From Bacillota bacterium (lineage in GTDB: Bacteria > Bacillota > Clostridia > Christensenellales > Aristaeellaceae): a stretch of DNA of 26,323 nt. The stretch lies in assembly GCA_023416585.1 (NCBI GenBank), contig JAEZHM010000080.1, positions 1-26,323 of the forward strand, written 5' to 3'. Under the pieces are notes generated by a model. It saw only the letters and a list, made by a program, of their open reading frames with translations, was not told the origin of the DNA and did not search any database. The position numbers and the translations under genes were made by a program. Positions 5,868-14,383 of this stretch are shown one piece after another (within the stretch, counting starts at the first letter, position 1; each line of letters opens with the position of its first letter).

Positions 5868-7616
5868 TCAGCGGACGCCAACGGAAACGGAATAGACTTC
5901 CCACGCGGAGCTCGATTCGCACTGCATGCGGGCGCCCCAGGTTGTCTTGTCTGCGCCGCAGTACTTTTCGATCAGTTCATACGGAATCTGGCAGACGCCA
6001 TCCTTGCATACGGCGGCGCCGTTATTGCCGTCGCCAACACGCATCCAACCCGCTTTAGCATCCGGCATAACGATCCACATCTTGCCGTCTTCACTTGCGT
6101 AGCTGATGGTAACGACGGAGCCGGGCACCAGCGCGTCAATGATCGCTTGGGGCATATCCAGCCCATCCTGTGCCCAGGCGGCCGCGCTCTTTTGGAATCC
6201 ATCAAAGGGAACAAGGCTGGACAGGGGTTTTAGCTCGTTCAGGGTGCCCACGCGCACAGCATACACTTCCCATGCTCCGCTGGCCTCGCACTGCATGCGG
6301 GCGCCCCAGGTGGACTTGTCGGTACCACACAGCGCTTCGATCATTTCATAGGTCACGAAGCACTTTCCATCCACGCATATCGCTTTGCCATCATTGCCAA
6401 CGCGCATCCAGCCAGCTTTAGCGTCCGGCATGACGATCCACATATCGCCCGTTTCGCTCTTATACTCGATTTCCACGACTGAGCCGGGCACCAATGCATC
6501 GATGATTGCCTGCGGCATTTCAAGCCCGTCCTGAGCCCACGCACCAGCGCTCTTTTGGAAGCCCTCGAACTCCACAGGGTTTAAAAGCGCAATTTGAGGA
6601 ACCAGCTTGCCCACAGACACGTTGTATACTTCCCACGCGCCGCTGGCTTCGCACTGCATGCGGGCGCCCCAGGTGCTCTTGTCCTCGCCGCAGAATTTTG
6701 CGATCAGTTCGTACGGGATCTGTGCGATGGACTTGGAACTGTTGATGTAGGCGCTGCCGTTGCCGCTGCCGCCCACGCGCATCCAGCCGGCTTTGGCATC
6801 CGGCATAACGATCCATATGTCTCCGGTCTCACTGGTAAACTCGATCTGCACGGCGGAGCCGGGCACAAGCGCATCGATGATTGCCTGCGGCATTTCAAGC
6901 CCGTCCTGAGCCCACGCGCCGGCGCTCTTTTGGAAGCCCTCGAAGGTCACTGCCCCAGACAAATAGCCCAGGTTGGAAAGGTCTGCGCCGGTGTCGGGTG
7001 CTACGTACACAGCCTGCGTGTCAACCTTAAGGGCGTTGCCGTCCGCGTCGAGGAAGCGGATATTGTCCAGGTACATGCTCACCGGTTTGCCGCCCGTCTT
7101 GGTTGCGTAGTTGTCGGTTTCCTTGGACAGGATGATGTAGTTGCCCGCGCCGGCGATGAACTCCTCGCCCACATCCAGTATGGCGGTGATGGTCTTGGGA
7201 TTCTTGTTTTCTCTGTAGACCGCCCACTCATCATAGGTCTCGATGAGATCTTTGCCGCTGTAAGCGTAGACGCGGCCCGAGCAGGCGTAGAATTTGCCAT
7301 CGCCCAGATCGATGCCGACATCCATGGTGATGGTGCGGACCTTTGCGATGTTTTCACCCAGCAGACCATCCAGCGCGAAGGCGATATACGGTGTTTTCTT
7401 CTGTACATCCACCTTGAGAGCCTTGGAACCGTTATAGTCCACCACGGTGAGCACGGACGCGTCCGCGTTGCCCTTGCTCTGATCCATGCCCAGGAAAGCG
7501 CACACGCCGTCTTCAAAGTCGATGACGGTCTTGTCTGTGCTTTCCGCCAGCGAGCCGCCCACACAAGTGAGTAAGAGAGCCGCCATCATCGTAAGAGCCA
7601 GTAACCACTTTTTCAA
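5868..7616 (-). CDS. Secreted protein with three tandem carbohydrate-binding-like modules
   Basis: A 582-residue secreted protein with a signal peptide ending in GSLA-ES and no membrane anchor, sorting motif or lipobox. Residues about 28-200 form one beta-rich, CBM-like domain (VIDFEDG start, MYLDNIRF end). Three near-identical modules of about 115 residues follow, starting near 224, 348 and 469. Each has FQKSA-AWAQDGL, MPQAIIDALVPGS, MWIVMPDAKAGWMRVG, a cysteine, TWGARMQCE and WEVY-V-VG. The regular tryptophans and arginines suggest a sugar-binding beta-sandwich. I cannot place the module in a numbered CBM family. The start is a TTG seven bases after GGGAGGG. The gene lies between the second permease pair and its binding protein, so it may hold polysaccharide close to the importer. 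The function is inferred. Confidence 0.85.
   Translation of the reverse strand: MKKWLLALTMMAALLLTCVGGSLAESTDKTVIDFEDGVCAFLGMDQSKGNADASVLTVVDYNGSKALKVDVQKKTPYIAFALDGLLGENIAKVRTITMDVGIDLGDGKFYACSGRVYAYSGKDLIETYDEWAVYRENKNPKTITAILDVGEEFIAGAGNYIILSKETDNYATKTGGKPVSMYLDNIRFLDADGNALKVDTQAVYVAPDTGADLSNLGYLSGAVTFEGFQKSAGAWAQDGLEMPQAIIDALVPGSAVQIEFTSETGDIWIVMPDAKAGWMRVGGSGNGSAYINSSKSIAQIPYELIAKFCGEDKSTWGARMQCEASGAWEVYNVSVGKLVPQIALLNPVEFEGFQKSAGAWAQDGLEMPQAIIDALVPGSVVEIEYKSETGDMWIVMPDAKAGWMRVGNDGKAICVDGKCFVTYEMIEALCGTDKSTWGARMQCEASGAWEVYAVRVGTLNELKPLSSLVPFDGFQKSAAAWAQDGLDMPQAIIDALVPGSVVTISYASEDGKMWIVMPDAKAGWMRVGDGNNGAAVCKDGVCQIPYELIEKYCGADKTTWGARMQCESSSAWEVYSVSVGVR
5877..6947 (-). repeat. Three tandem DNA repeats inside the triple-module gene
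   Basis: The coding repeats lie at about 6603-6947, 6240-6575 and 5877-6212. Blocks such as the one encoding WGARMQCE and the one encoding MPDAKAGWMRVG are nearly identical at the nucleotide level, so the copies are recent or kept alike by gene conversion. The most variable part is the loop after GWMRVG. Confidence 0.85.
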
Positions 7617-7641
7617 AATGGATCCCTCCCTTTATATTTCC

Positions 7642-7656
7642 GTCCTTTCCAAGGAC
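7642..7656 (-). repeat. Intergenic hairpin before the triple-module gene
   Basis: GTCCTT and AAGGAC pair around a 3-base centre in the 94-base gap between the permease gene and the triple-module gene. No U run follows. It may be an mRNA processing or stability element that sets the triple-module and binding-protein genes apart from the permeases. Confidence 0.35.
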
Positions 7657-7710
7657 AGGATTTCATGGTTAACCGGGGGCTTCAATGCCAATGGAAAACA
7701 GGATTGCGGG

Positions 7711-8691
7711 TTAGCCTACGATACCGCTGCGTTCGATACCCTCGATAAAGCGCTTCTGGAGGACGAGGTACAATATCACCACCGGAAGCATCACCAGCAC
7801 CACGCCGGCGTCCACATACAGCTGCTGTATAGCCGTATCGAGTATCTTATCCACTGTGACGATATTGACTTGCAGGGACGAAAGCTTCTTGCTGACAAGA
7901 ATGTCGCTGCCGATTCGAAAGAGGTTGCCGAAAAAGGTGTCGTTGTACTGCCAGACCAGGGAAAACACCGCCACGGTGACGACAGCGGGGGCAGCATTGG
8001 CCAGCATGATGCGCAAGAATGTATACAAGGTGCCCGCGCCGTCCACAAAAGCAGCTTCTTCGATCTCCCTGGGCAGGCCGCGGAAGAACTGGGTAAAGAT
8101 GTATATGTACAATCCGGAGCGTAGCCCGCAGCCCAGGATGGTCATGATAAACGCGGGCCAGGGCGTTCCCATCAGGTTGGTATCCAAATGAAGCAGCGAA
8201 AACAACCCAAGCGGATCAAAATTGCGAAAGATGATATACAGCGGCAGCATAATCGTATGGGAGGGGAGAACGATCATCACCACCACGCAGGCGAACAGCA
8301 CTTTTTTCAACGGAAACGAAAAGCGCGCGAACCCATACCCCACACCGGCGCATACCAGCACCTGGATGACTGTCAGAGAAAGGGAATACAGGATGGTGTT
8401 GATCACGGTGTGAAGGTAGTCCATGCGCGCGATGGCACGGGTGTACCTTTCCAGCGTGGGTGCAATGGGGATGGTGAAGACCATGGGGTTGTAGGCGTCC
8501 GAATTGGAGAAGAAAGAGCTGCTGACGATGCCAATGACCGGCGCCAGGATCATATAGCTGATGCCGGTCAGCAATATCAAGCGAAAAATACTGAACAAAA
8601 GCGATTTGACTCCGCCTTTCAGGCCGCCTGTGAAGTCATCGTAACGCGTGCCGCGGCGGAAGGCGATCCATTTGCCTATGGTGGAATGCAT
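7711..8691 (-). CDS. CUT1 sugar ABC transporter permease, MalG-like (second importer)
   Basis: A 326-residue inner-membrane permease with about six membrane segments and the cytoplasmic EAA loop REIEEAAFVDGAGTLYTFLR, which contacts the ATPase. I start it at the ATG at 8691, which follows a GGAAGAG site. A longer frame from 8775 would overlap the upstream permease by 65 bases and add a non-membrane extension. It would pair with the permease at 9622-8711 and the binding protein at 5835-4462. No ATPase gene is in the window, so it should use a shared MsmX/UgpC-type subunit. Confidence 0.92.
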   Translation of the reverse strand: MHSTIGKWIAFRRGTRYDDFTGGLKGGVKSLLFSIFRLILLTGISYMILAPVIGIVSSSFFSNSDAYNPMVFTIPIAPTLERYTRAIARMDYLHTVINTILYSLSLTVIQVLVCAGVGYGFARFSFPLKKVLFACVVVMIVLPSHTIMLPLYIIFRNFDPLGLFSLLHLDTNLMGTPWPAFIMTILGCGLRSGLYIYIFTQFFRGLPREIEEAAFVDGAGTLYTFLRIMLANAAPAVVTVAVFSLVWQYNDTFFGNLFRIGSDILVSKKLSSLQVNIVTVDKILDTAIQQLYVDAGVVLVMLPVVILYLVLQKRFIEGIERSGIVG

Positions 8692-8710
8692 ACCATTTCT
8701 CTTCCTTCCG

Positions 8711-9622
8711 TCAATTATAGTAGAACGTCCGCCGCTGGATGAAGGCAACTGCAAGCGCCAGCAGCGCGCAGACAATCACTGTGCTGGAGAGGACGAACGC
8801 CGAACTTAAGCCATAGTTGAATTCCGTAAAAGCCGTGGTGTAGGCCAGATCGACCACATCGCTTTGCGCAAAGCCCACGACCATGGTGTAGACGACATTG
8901 GTGATGATATGCGGCATGACCATGGGGAACGTGACCTTCCAGAAGGTCTCATAGGCGGTCGCGCCCTCGATGCGGGAAACCTCGTACAAAGCGTCAGGGA
9001 TGGTCTGCAGCGCGGCAATGAAGATGATGATCTGCACACCGGAGGCTGTGATGATATCACTGATACGGCTGACCGCGCCTACCAGATAATCCAGCACAAC
9101 GCCTGGGATGGCCAGGTTTTCAAACAGCTCGTAGTAATAGCCCAGGTTGACGTAAGACCCCATGGAGGACGAGACCTCTTGGCTTACGGAACTTAAGCCC
9201 CCGGTCATCATCTTTGCGCTCATCTCCATGGTGTCCACAATCGCGCCGGCGTTTAAGATCACAGGCAGAAAGAAGATCGCACGCACGATGCCGCGGCCCT
9301 TGAATTTGCGGTTTAAAAGCATGGCGACAAAGAGGCTGAAAAAGATGATGAGCGGCACGTCGATCAGTATATCGCCCAGCGACGTGGTCAGAACCTGCTT
9401 GAACGTCGCGTGCGCGCGGAACGCGTAAACGAAATTTTTTAAGCCGACAAATGCAGCCTCGTAGCCGCTGCCCGAACCGACGGACAATTCGGAAAGGGAA
9501 AAGCGCACATTGAGGATCAGGCAGTAGACATAGAAGAACGAAAAGCCTATAAGCCAGGGCAGGATGAACAGATACCCTTTCACACTGCTCTTCTGACTCA
9601 TATTCAGGCGAAACTTGTTCAT
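8711..9622 (-). CDS. CUT1 sugar ABC transporter permease, MalF/UgpA-like (second importer)
   Basis: A 303-residue permease with the typical opening (GYLFILPWLIGFSFFYVYCLILN), about six membrane segments and an EAA loop with ALYEVSRIEGATAYETFWKV. Its ATG overlaps the stop of the DUF5696-type gene in an ATGA, so the two are translationally coupled. That ties the second importer to the upstream accessory genes. A loop of roughly 60 residues in the middle (DTMEMSAKMMTGG to YYYELFENL) is longer than in the other MalF-like permease here. Confidence 0.92.
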   Translation of the reverse strand: MNKFRLNMSQKSSVKGYLFILPWLIGFSFFYVYCLILNVRFSLSELSVGSGSGYEAAFVGLKNFVYAFRAHATFKQVLTTSLGDILIDVPLIIFFSLFVAMLLNRKFKGRGIVRAIFFLPVILNAGAIVDTMEMSAKMMTGGLSSVSQEVSSSMGSYVNLGYYYELFENLAIPGVVLDYLVGAVSRISDIITASGVQIIIFIAALQTIPDALYEVSRIEGATAYETFWKVTFPMVMPHIITNVVYTMVVGFAQSDVVDLAYTTAFTEFNYGLSSAFVLSSTVIVCALLALAVAFIQRRTFYYN

Positions 9623-12237
9623 TGGCCGTTCACCTCCCCAAGGCGGTATCCCTGCGCCGGGACCATAACCCCGTCGGCGGCAAGGGGGGCATCGCCGTAG
9701 TTTATATAGATGCTTACGCCGTTGTCATATGTCACTTTGACGATGCCGCTTGAAAGCGTTTCATGGCCCACCATCAGCGCTCCACTGACGGGCGACAAAG
9801 CCCCGTTCAGGAACGCGTACGTAGCAGCGGCTGTGTCCTTCCAGGCGGAAAAAGTAGTAGCGTAAAAGCGGTTCAGGCCCGTATACTTCATTTGGGTGGC
9901 GTCCTCGTTTGTGAATATGTAGCGGCAGGACGCGCCGTACTCGATCAGGTGGAGCAGGTCCGCCCGTGGATCGGCACTGTCCTCGCAGTTTAATTGGAGC
10001 CCTGTGTAATCGACGCAGCCGTGCAGTATCATTTCATAAAGCGGGATGGATTCGTCCACGATGAAATACTTGCTGTCCGTGATGGGCGCACCAATCACAT
10101 GCGCCGTGTAGGGAAAAGCATAATCATTGCCGCCACTCACCATCAGCTTCCTGCCCGTATCAGAAAGCGTTTCAAACTGCGAAAGCACCACATCCAGCGC
10201 CTGCTGACGCGAAATGACGTTTGTGCGGCGCTTGTCGGCATGCAGCGCATCGCCAAGATCCCGCAGGGAAATACCTGTGATGTCATAGCCTTGTATCGCA
10301 CCGGCAAAAGCCTTTGCATAACGCGGCAGGAACTTGGGGCTTAACAGGCTGTAAAGTGTCTCCTCATGCATAAGCGACGACGTACGCCTGAGTGTGCCCG
10401 GGTTCACCTGACCCAGCACCGCCGCGTAACCTGAGCCGTAATAGCGTGAGCTTTCCAGCCCGGCAGAATAGTGCTTTGAGATAACGGTTACGTTCTGGAA
10501 AGCCACATCGGCATACATTGCGCCGCCCAGGTTTTCAAGCACTGTGTTCAGTTCGTTCAGGCCGCTTTTCCCGCCCAGCGAGCCTAAGACATGGATGGAA
10601 CTAGCCGCATCGTGATAGAAGCCGCCGTTCAGCCAGCCCTGAAGGTTCATCACCTGGTTTTTGATCCCCAGCGCATTGAATGCCCGCGCCATATCGGCGG
10701 CCTGGGCAAAGGTCGTCATGGGATACACGCGCTGGTAGCTGACACCCAGAAAATGCGCTGTCTGTTTGACACCGCCGATTACATCATAGTAGAAGGGAAT
10801 GTCGCCGCACGTGGTTTTTTGCTTGAGTTTACCTTCCTCCATCAGCCGGCTGCGGTAATAGTTGGCCAGCCCGGCATAGCCTTTAAACTCTTTAGTAAGG
10901 AAAGAATAGCGCACGGTGAGATTTTCATCATACAGATCCTTCTCCAGGATCGGCATATCGGCCTCGGCGCCTGTAACGCCGAACATGCTCAGCATGTCGT
11001 AGCCGCGCAGCACGAAGGTAGGATAGGCGTAATTGAAGCTGTTCAAGTGGCCGGAGACGTCCGCGGTGATATAGCATAGCGGCGCCCCGCGCTCAATGGT
11101 GGCCAGCACGCTGCTGTTTTCACGGCAGATGCCATACAGCGGAAGGCGCGCTGTTTGAGTGTTCTGTGTTTTGGTGTAGTCCGCGTCAATCAGGTCCATG
11201 CCGTAAATATACTGGGAATAAGCAGCCGCGCCGTTTTTGCCGTTGTTGAAGCGGATGAGCGAGCCGGAGCCGTTGGGCACCACCATATAACCCGTTTCGT
11301 CCGTGCCGGCCGCGCCGAAGGAACGCAAAAGCTGGATACGGAAGATCTTTCCGCCGCCCTTTTCCCGCATGGCCGAGACCGGCACGCTGACCAAGAGCGC
11401 GTCGCCGTCCAGGCGGTATTCCAGCACCACGGTAAAGGAAAGCGCTTCCTCTTGGGTTTCACCGCCCAGCGCCATCTGCTCGTAATAGTCTTCCTTTGTA
11501 AAGCCCACTCCTTTCAGGATCGCGTCTATCTTGGCCTGGCTTTTTAAGTTGGTGCGCCCCGCCTTGATGATGTTCATCAGGCCGCTCCCGCCGCTTAAAT
11601 ACATGCGTTTTATAGTCGCAGCGTCCGCATCGCTTAACTGCGAGACGATGCTGTCAAATTTATCGCTGGAAAGATAAAAGGGAACGTAGTACGCAATGGT
11701 CTTCGTTTCGCCAAGCACGTATACAAATCGCACGCCGCCTTCAATGCTTTCCGCCGTCACCTGGCCGCGGGCGGCGGACATGCTGTAGGAATCGTAGGTG
11801 CCGGCGGTACGCGCGGCGTTGTAATAATCCAGTATGAATTGGGAGTGCAGATAATTGATGTTCGTGGTGTTAGCCACAGGGTCTTTGTCAGCGCCGGCCG
11901 GGTTGGAGCGGACCACCCCTCCCGTTCGCTTGTCATATACGGCTATCTCCGCCGTTTTTACATCGGCGTAAAGCTTCAATTGCCCATTCTCCGCAGCCAG
12001 CGCCATATCGGGCACAGCGGGGCTTTTATCCTCAAGCGGCGTGAAGGCACTGCCGGCGTCGTACGTATATGCGCCTTTCAAATCCTTTTTGTATTCGTCA
12101 TAGAATTGATAGTGAATAAGGAAATAAGCCAGCCAGAAGAGCGCGCCGGCCATTAAGGCGCATAGCAGCACCAACAGCAGCTTTTTGAGCGCGCCGCTTA
12201 CATGCCTGCCCGTTGTTTTCTCCATCGTCGTCGTCAT
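9619..12237 (-). CDS. Large membrane-anchored extracellular protein, DUF5696 type
   Basis: An 872-residue protein with one N-terminal membrane segment (about 19-41) and a long outside domain. It matches what I know as DUF5696, a Firmicutes family of unknown function often found beside sugar transporters. The N-terminal half is beta-rich (KTAEIAVYDKRTGGVV and similar). The C-terminal half (about 480-800) has alternating strands and helices with conserved-looking acidic spots: YADVAF (D577), ISLRDLGD (D660, D663) and SGGNDYAF (D705). This layout recalls the TIM-barrel of glycosidases such as those in clan GH-D, but no family nucleophile motif can be confirmed. Its start follows GGGAGCGGGA. It probably acts on or binds mannan pieces at the cell surface. 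An enzymatic role is a hypothesis. Confidence 0.85.
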   Translation of the reverse strand: MTTTMEKTTGRHVSGALKKLLLVLLCALMAGALFWLAYFLIHYQFYDEYKKDLKGAYTYDAGSAFTPLEDKSPAVPDMALAAENGQLKLYADVKTAEIAVYDKRTGGVVRSNPAGADKDPVANTTNINYLHSQFILDYYNAARTAGTYDSYSMSAARGQVTAESIEGGVRFVYVLGETKTIAYYVPFYLSSDKFDSIVSQLSDADAATIKRMYLSGGSGLMNIIKAGRTNLKSQAKIDAILKGVGFTKEDYYEQMALGGETQEEALSFTVVLEYRLDGDALLVSVPVSAMREKGGGKIFRIQLLRSFGAAGTDETGYMVVPNGSGSLIRFNNGKNGAAAYSQYIYGMDLIDADYTKTQNTQTARLPLYGICRENSSVLATIERGAPLCYITADVSGHLNSFNYAYPTFVLRGYDMLSMFGVTGAEADMPILEKDLYDENLTVRYSFLTKEFKGYAGLANYYRSRLMEEGKLKQKTTCGDIPFYYDVIGGVKQTAHFLGVSYQRVYPMTTFAQAADMARAFNALGIKNQVMNLQGWLNGGFYHDAASSIHVLGSLGGKSGLNELNTVLENLGGAMYADVAFQNVTVISKHYSAGLESSRYYGSGYAAVLGQVNPGTLRRTSSLMHEETLYSLLSPKFLPRYAKAFAGAIQGYDITGISLRDLGDALHADKRRTNVISRQQALDVVLSQFETLSDTGRKLMVSGGNDYAFPYTAHVIGAPITDSKYFIVDESIPLYEMILHGCVDYTGLQLNCEDSADPRADLLHLIEYGASCRYIFTNEDATQMKYTGLNRFYATTFSAWKDTAAATYAFLNGALSPVSGALMVGHETLSSGIVKVTYDNGVSIYINYGDAPLAADGVMVPAQGYRLGEVNGQ

Positions 12238-12251
12238 AAATCCCGCTCCCG

Positions 12252-12884
12252 CTACGACCGAAAGATCAGTTCGGTATAGATGCTTCCAAAGAAGGAGATG
12301 ACTTGCGAAATAAAATTGAAGACCAGCATGATAAGAAAAATAATGATGAATACCGCCAGCAGCGTAAGCAGCAGGGTACCCAGCGTTTTGCCCAGTGTGT
12401 AGTTGTGCACCTGCATGATGCCAATCAGCATCATCACGGCTGCGTAGGCAATGCCAGCCACGAGGATCAATGTATAAAAGGCTTCTTCATTTTCCGCCAC
12501 CGCCTGGCTGACAACTGTCGCCAGCGCAAAGGATACAATGAGCGGCAGCATGGCATAACCTACGGCTATCATGATGTCCTTGAAGCGCCCTTCACCATCC
12601 ATCAGGCAGGTGATGGACCAGTTACCCACACAAAGAATCATGTATAGCGCCAGCACGCCCGTAAATTCCGTCAGACTGTTGACTGTTTGCGGGTTGACGG
12701 TGCTAACCACAAAGCTGGCATACATACGGTTCAAGGAAAAGCTCAGGGAAAACAGCACAACCGTAAGCAGTGCGATGGGCACGCTGCCTTTTTCCTGGTG
12801 CCGAATCCAGTAGTAACCGTCCGATGGATGGCTGCATGTGTAGAAGAGATATTGCCACTTTTTGCGGCTGAGGAGTTCTTTCAT
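12252..12884 (-). CDS. Yip1-family integral membrane protein
   Basis: A 210-residue polytopic protein. The soluble start (FYTCSHPSDGYYWIRHQEKGS) is typical of bacterial Yip1-domain proteins. About five membrane segments follow (near 35-55, 75-95, 105-125, 135-160, 170-200). Its ATG overlaps the stop of the NHL/TPR gene by four bases, and the DUF5696-type gene follows after 14 bases, so the three are likely made together. No biochemical role is known for bacterial Yip1 proteins in sugar loci. A scaffold for the surface complex or a partner of the propeller protein is possible. Confidence 0.83.
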   Translation of the reverse strand: MKELLSRKKWQYLFYTCSHPSDGYYWIRHQEKGSVPIALLTVVLFSLSFSLNRMYASFVVSTVNPQTVNSLTEFTGVLALYMILCVGNWSITCLMDGEGRFKDIMIAVGYAMLPLIVSFALATVVSQAVAENEEAFYTLILVAGIAYAAVMMLIGIMQVHNYTLGKTLGTLLLTLLAVFIIIFLIMLVFNFISQVISFFGSIYTELIFRS

Positions 12885-14365
12885 GCCGCTTTCCTCCCCA
12901 CCCCTTGGCGAACGCGACGCTTCTTAAGGTAACGTACGCCAAAAACCGGCATCACCGCCAGAATGATCGCGCCGCTTAATATCCAGTTCATGTTCTTTTT
13001 GAACCATTCGTTGCGGTAGCGCTTGAAGGCGACGGAATAATAGGCCTTGTTCATGCCGCACTCTAAGTATTTCATGGCAAGTCCGTTATCGCCCGCGGCC
13101 AGATACGCCTTGCCGATGCCTGTGTTGGCCAGTTCGTTGTTCTCATCCATGCGCAGCACGCGCTCCCATATTTCCACCGCCTGTTTTTCGTCGCCGTCGT
13201 ACCTTAGTCCCACCGCCGTATTGATCAAAGAACCGTACTCCGTTGTTGCAAATGTGAGGATGGATGCTTGATACGCATCCAGCACAAGAAGCATCCCGTC
13301 CTTTTCCTCTATGGCGGCCGGTGTGGTGAATGTGCCCGCCTGCGTGCCTAAGCCCCCGAAGATGTACAGCAGGTTGCCTTCGTGGTCGTAGGTGAAAACA
13401 CGGCCACGCTTTGAATCCAGCAGCGAATAGATGCCCTTGCCGTGGTAGACCACGTCCACGATCTTGGAGGGCCCTGCGTATTGTGTGAACGCGTTGATCC
13501 ACAAATCGCCGCCAAGGTTTTTTTTGGCGCCCTTCAAGATAACGTCCTGCCCGCGTGGGTTCAGCCGCCTGACAGCCTGCAGGCCGTCAGTGTCCACATT
13601 GGAGGCATAAACAAAGCCTTCGTCATCGATGTCAATGCCGGTAAACTCGGTGGGAATGAAAAGCTGCTGCTTGGACCGCTCCTCCTTGGTGGCGATTTTG
13701 CGCCAGAACTTCTCCCACAGGGAGATCTTGACCTGAATGGTACCGAAAAAGCCGGTGAACTGGCCGTCGTTTTCAAAGACCATGATCCCTTCAAACATCT
13801 TCTGCGCGATGCAATAGATGCGGTCGGCGTAGTCTACGCTCACCTTAAGCGGAATGAAGACAAAGCCGTCCTCCAGCACATCGCTTTTAGGATTTGAGAC
13901 GATGGAAGAAAGCGTGCCGTCCTCGTTTAAGATAACAATGCGCTTTTTCTGCGAATCCGCGATATAGATACGTCCTTTCTGTGACACGGCTACGCCGTAG
14001 GGAGAGGAAAAGGTGTCGCGCGCACCTGCGTTGTCAAACGAATCGATGATGCGCACTGCCTTTTGCATCCGCCCGTCCAATACCACAATACGGTTGTTGC
14101 CCGTATCGGCCACATAGATATCACCGGAGGGCGCGATGCACATATCCTGCGGTGTCAGAAATGCGCCAATGGGCTGTCCTAAAAGCTTAAAGTCCGTGCC
14201 GCGCAAGGTTATGTCCGGCACATAGGCTGCTGGCGTATAGGCAACATTCGCCCAATAGTCGTAATTGTAGGTCATGTACGGAAGGTCATCCTCCGCAAGC
14301 GCCGAGGCAATATTCAGCACCAGCAGGATCAAAATGGACAAAAGCCGGACAGGGAAGGGCTTCAT
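12881..14365 (-). CDS. NHL beta-propeller and TPR protein with a C-terminal membrane anchor
   Basis: A 494-residue exported protein. The signal peptide ends near SALA-ED (24/25). A six-bladed NHL-type propeller spans about 60-370, with repeated motifs such as DIYVADTGNNRIVVLD, GRIYIADSQKKRIVIL and KGIYSLLDSKRGRVFTYD. Two TPR-like helical pairs follow at about 385-440 (EKQAVEIWERVLRMDENNELA, GIGKAYLAAGDNGLAMKYLE). A membrane segment at about 457-475 and a basic tail close the protein, so most of it faces outside. NHL propellers usually bind proteins or ligands rather than catalyse, so it probably organises the surface complex or senses substrate. The start follows AGGAGG, and the 3' end overlaps the Yip1 gene. 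Confidence 0.85.
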   Translation of the reverse strand: MKPFPVRLLSILILLVLNIASALAEDDLPYMTYNYDYWANVAYTPAAYVPDITLRGTDFKLLGQPIGAFLTPQDMCIAPSGDIYVADTGNNRIVVLDGRMQKAVRIIDSFDNAGARDTFSSPYGVAVSQKGRIYIADSQKKRIVILNEDGTLSSIVSNPKSDVLEDGFVFIPLKVSVDYADRIYCIAQKMFEGIMVFENDGQFTGFFGTIQVKISLWEKFWRKIATKEERSKQQLFIPTEFTGIDIDDEGFVYASNVDTDGLQAVRRLNPRGQDVILKGAKKNLGGDLWINAFTQYAGPSKIVDVVYHGKGIYSLLDSKRGRVFTYDHEGNLLYIFGGLGTQAGTFTTPAAIEEKDGMLLVLDAYQASILTFATTEYGSLINTAVGLRYDGDEKQAVEIWERVLRMDENNELANTGIGKAYLAAGDNGLAMKYLECGMNKAYYSVAFKRYRNEWFKKNMNWILSGAIILAVMPVFGVRYLKKRRVRQGVGRKAA

Positions 14366-14383
14366 CGCTTTCCCTCCTTTCCT

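Noticed and set aside
6594..7574. Long plus-strand open frame opposite the triple-module gene
   Set aside because: It mirrors the codon bias and repeats of the minus-strand gene, and has no ribosome-binding site or recognisable domain.
12660..12710. NPQTV sequence in the Yip1 protein, similar to a class B sorting signal
   Set aside because: It lies in a loop in the first third of a polytopic protein, not before a C-terminal hydrophobic segment and basic tail, so it cannot be a sorting signal.
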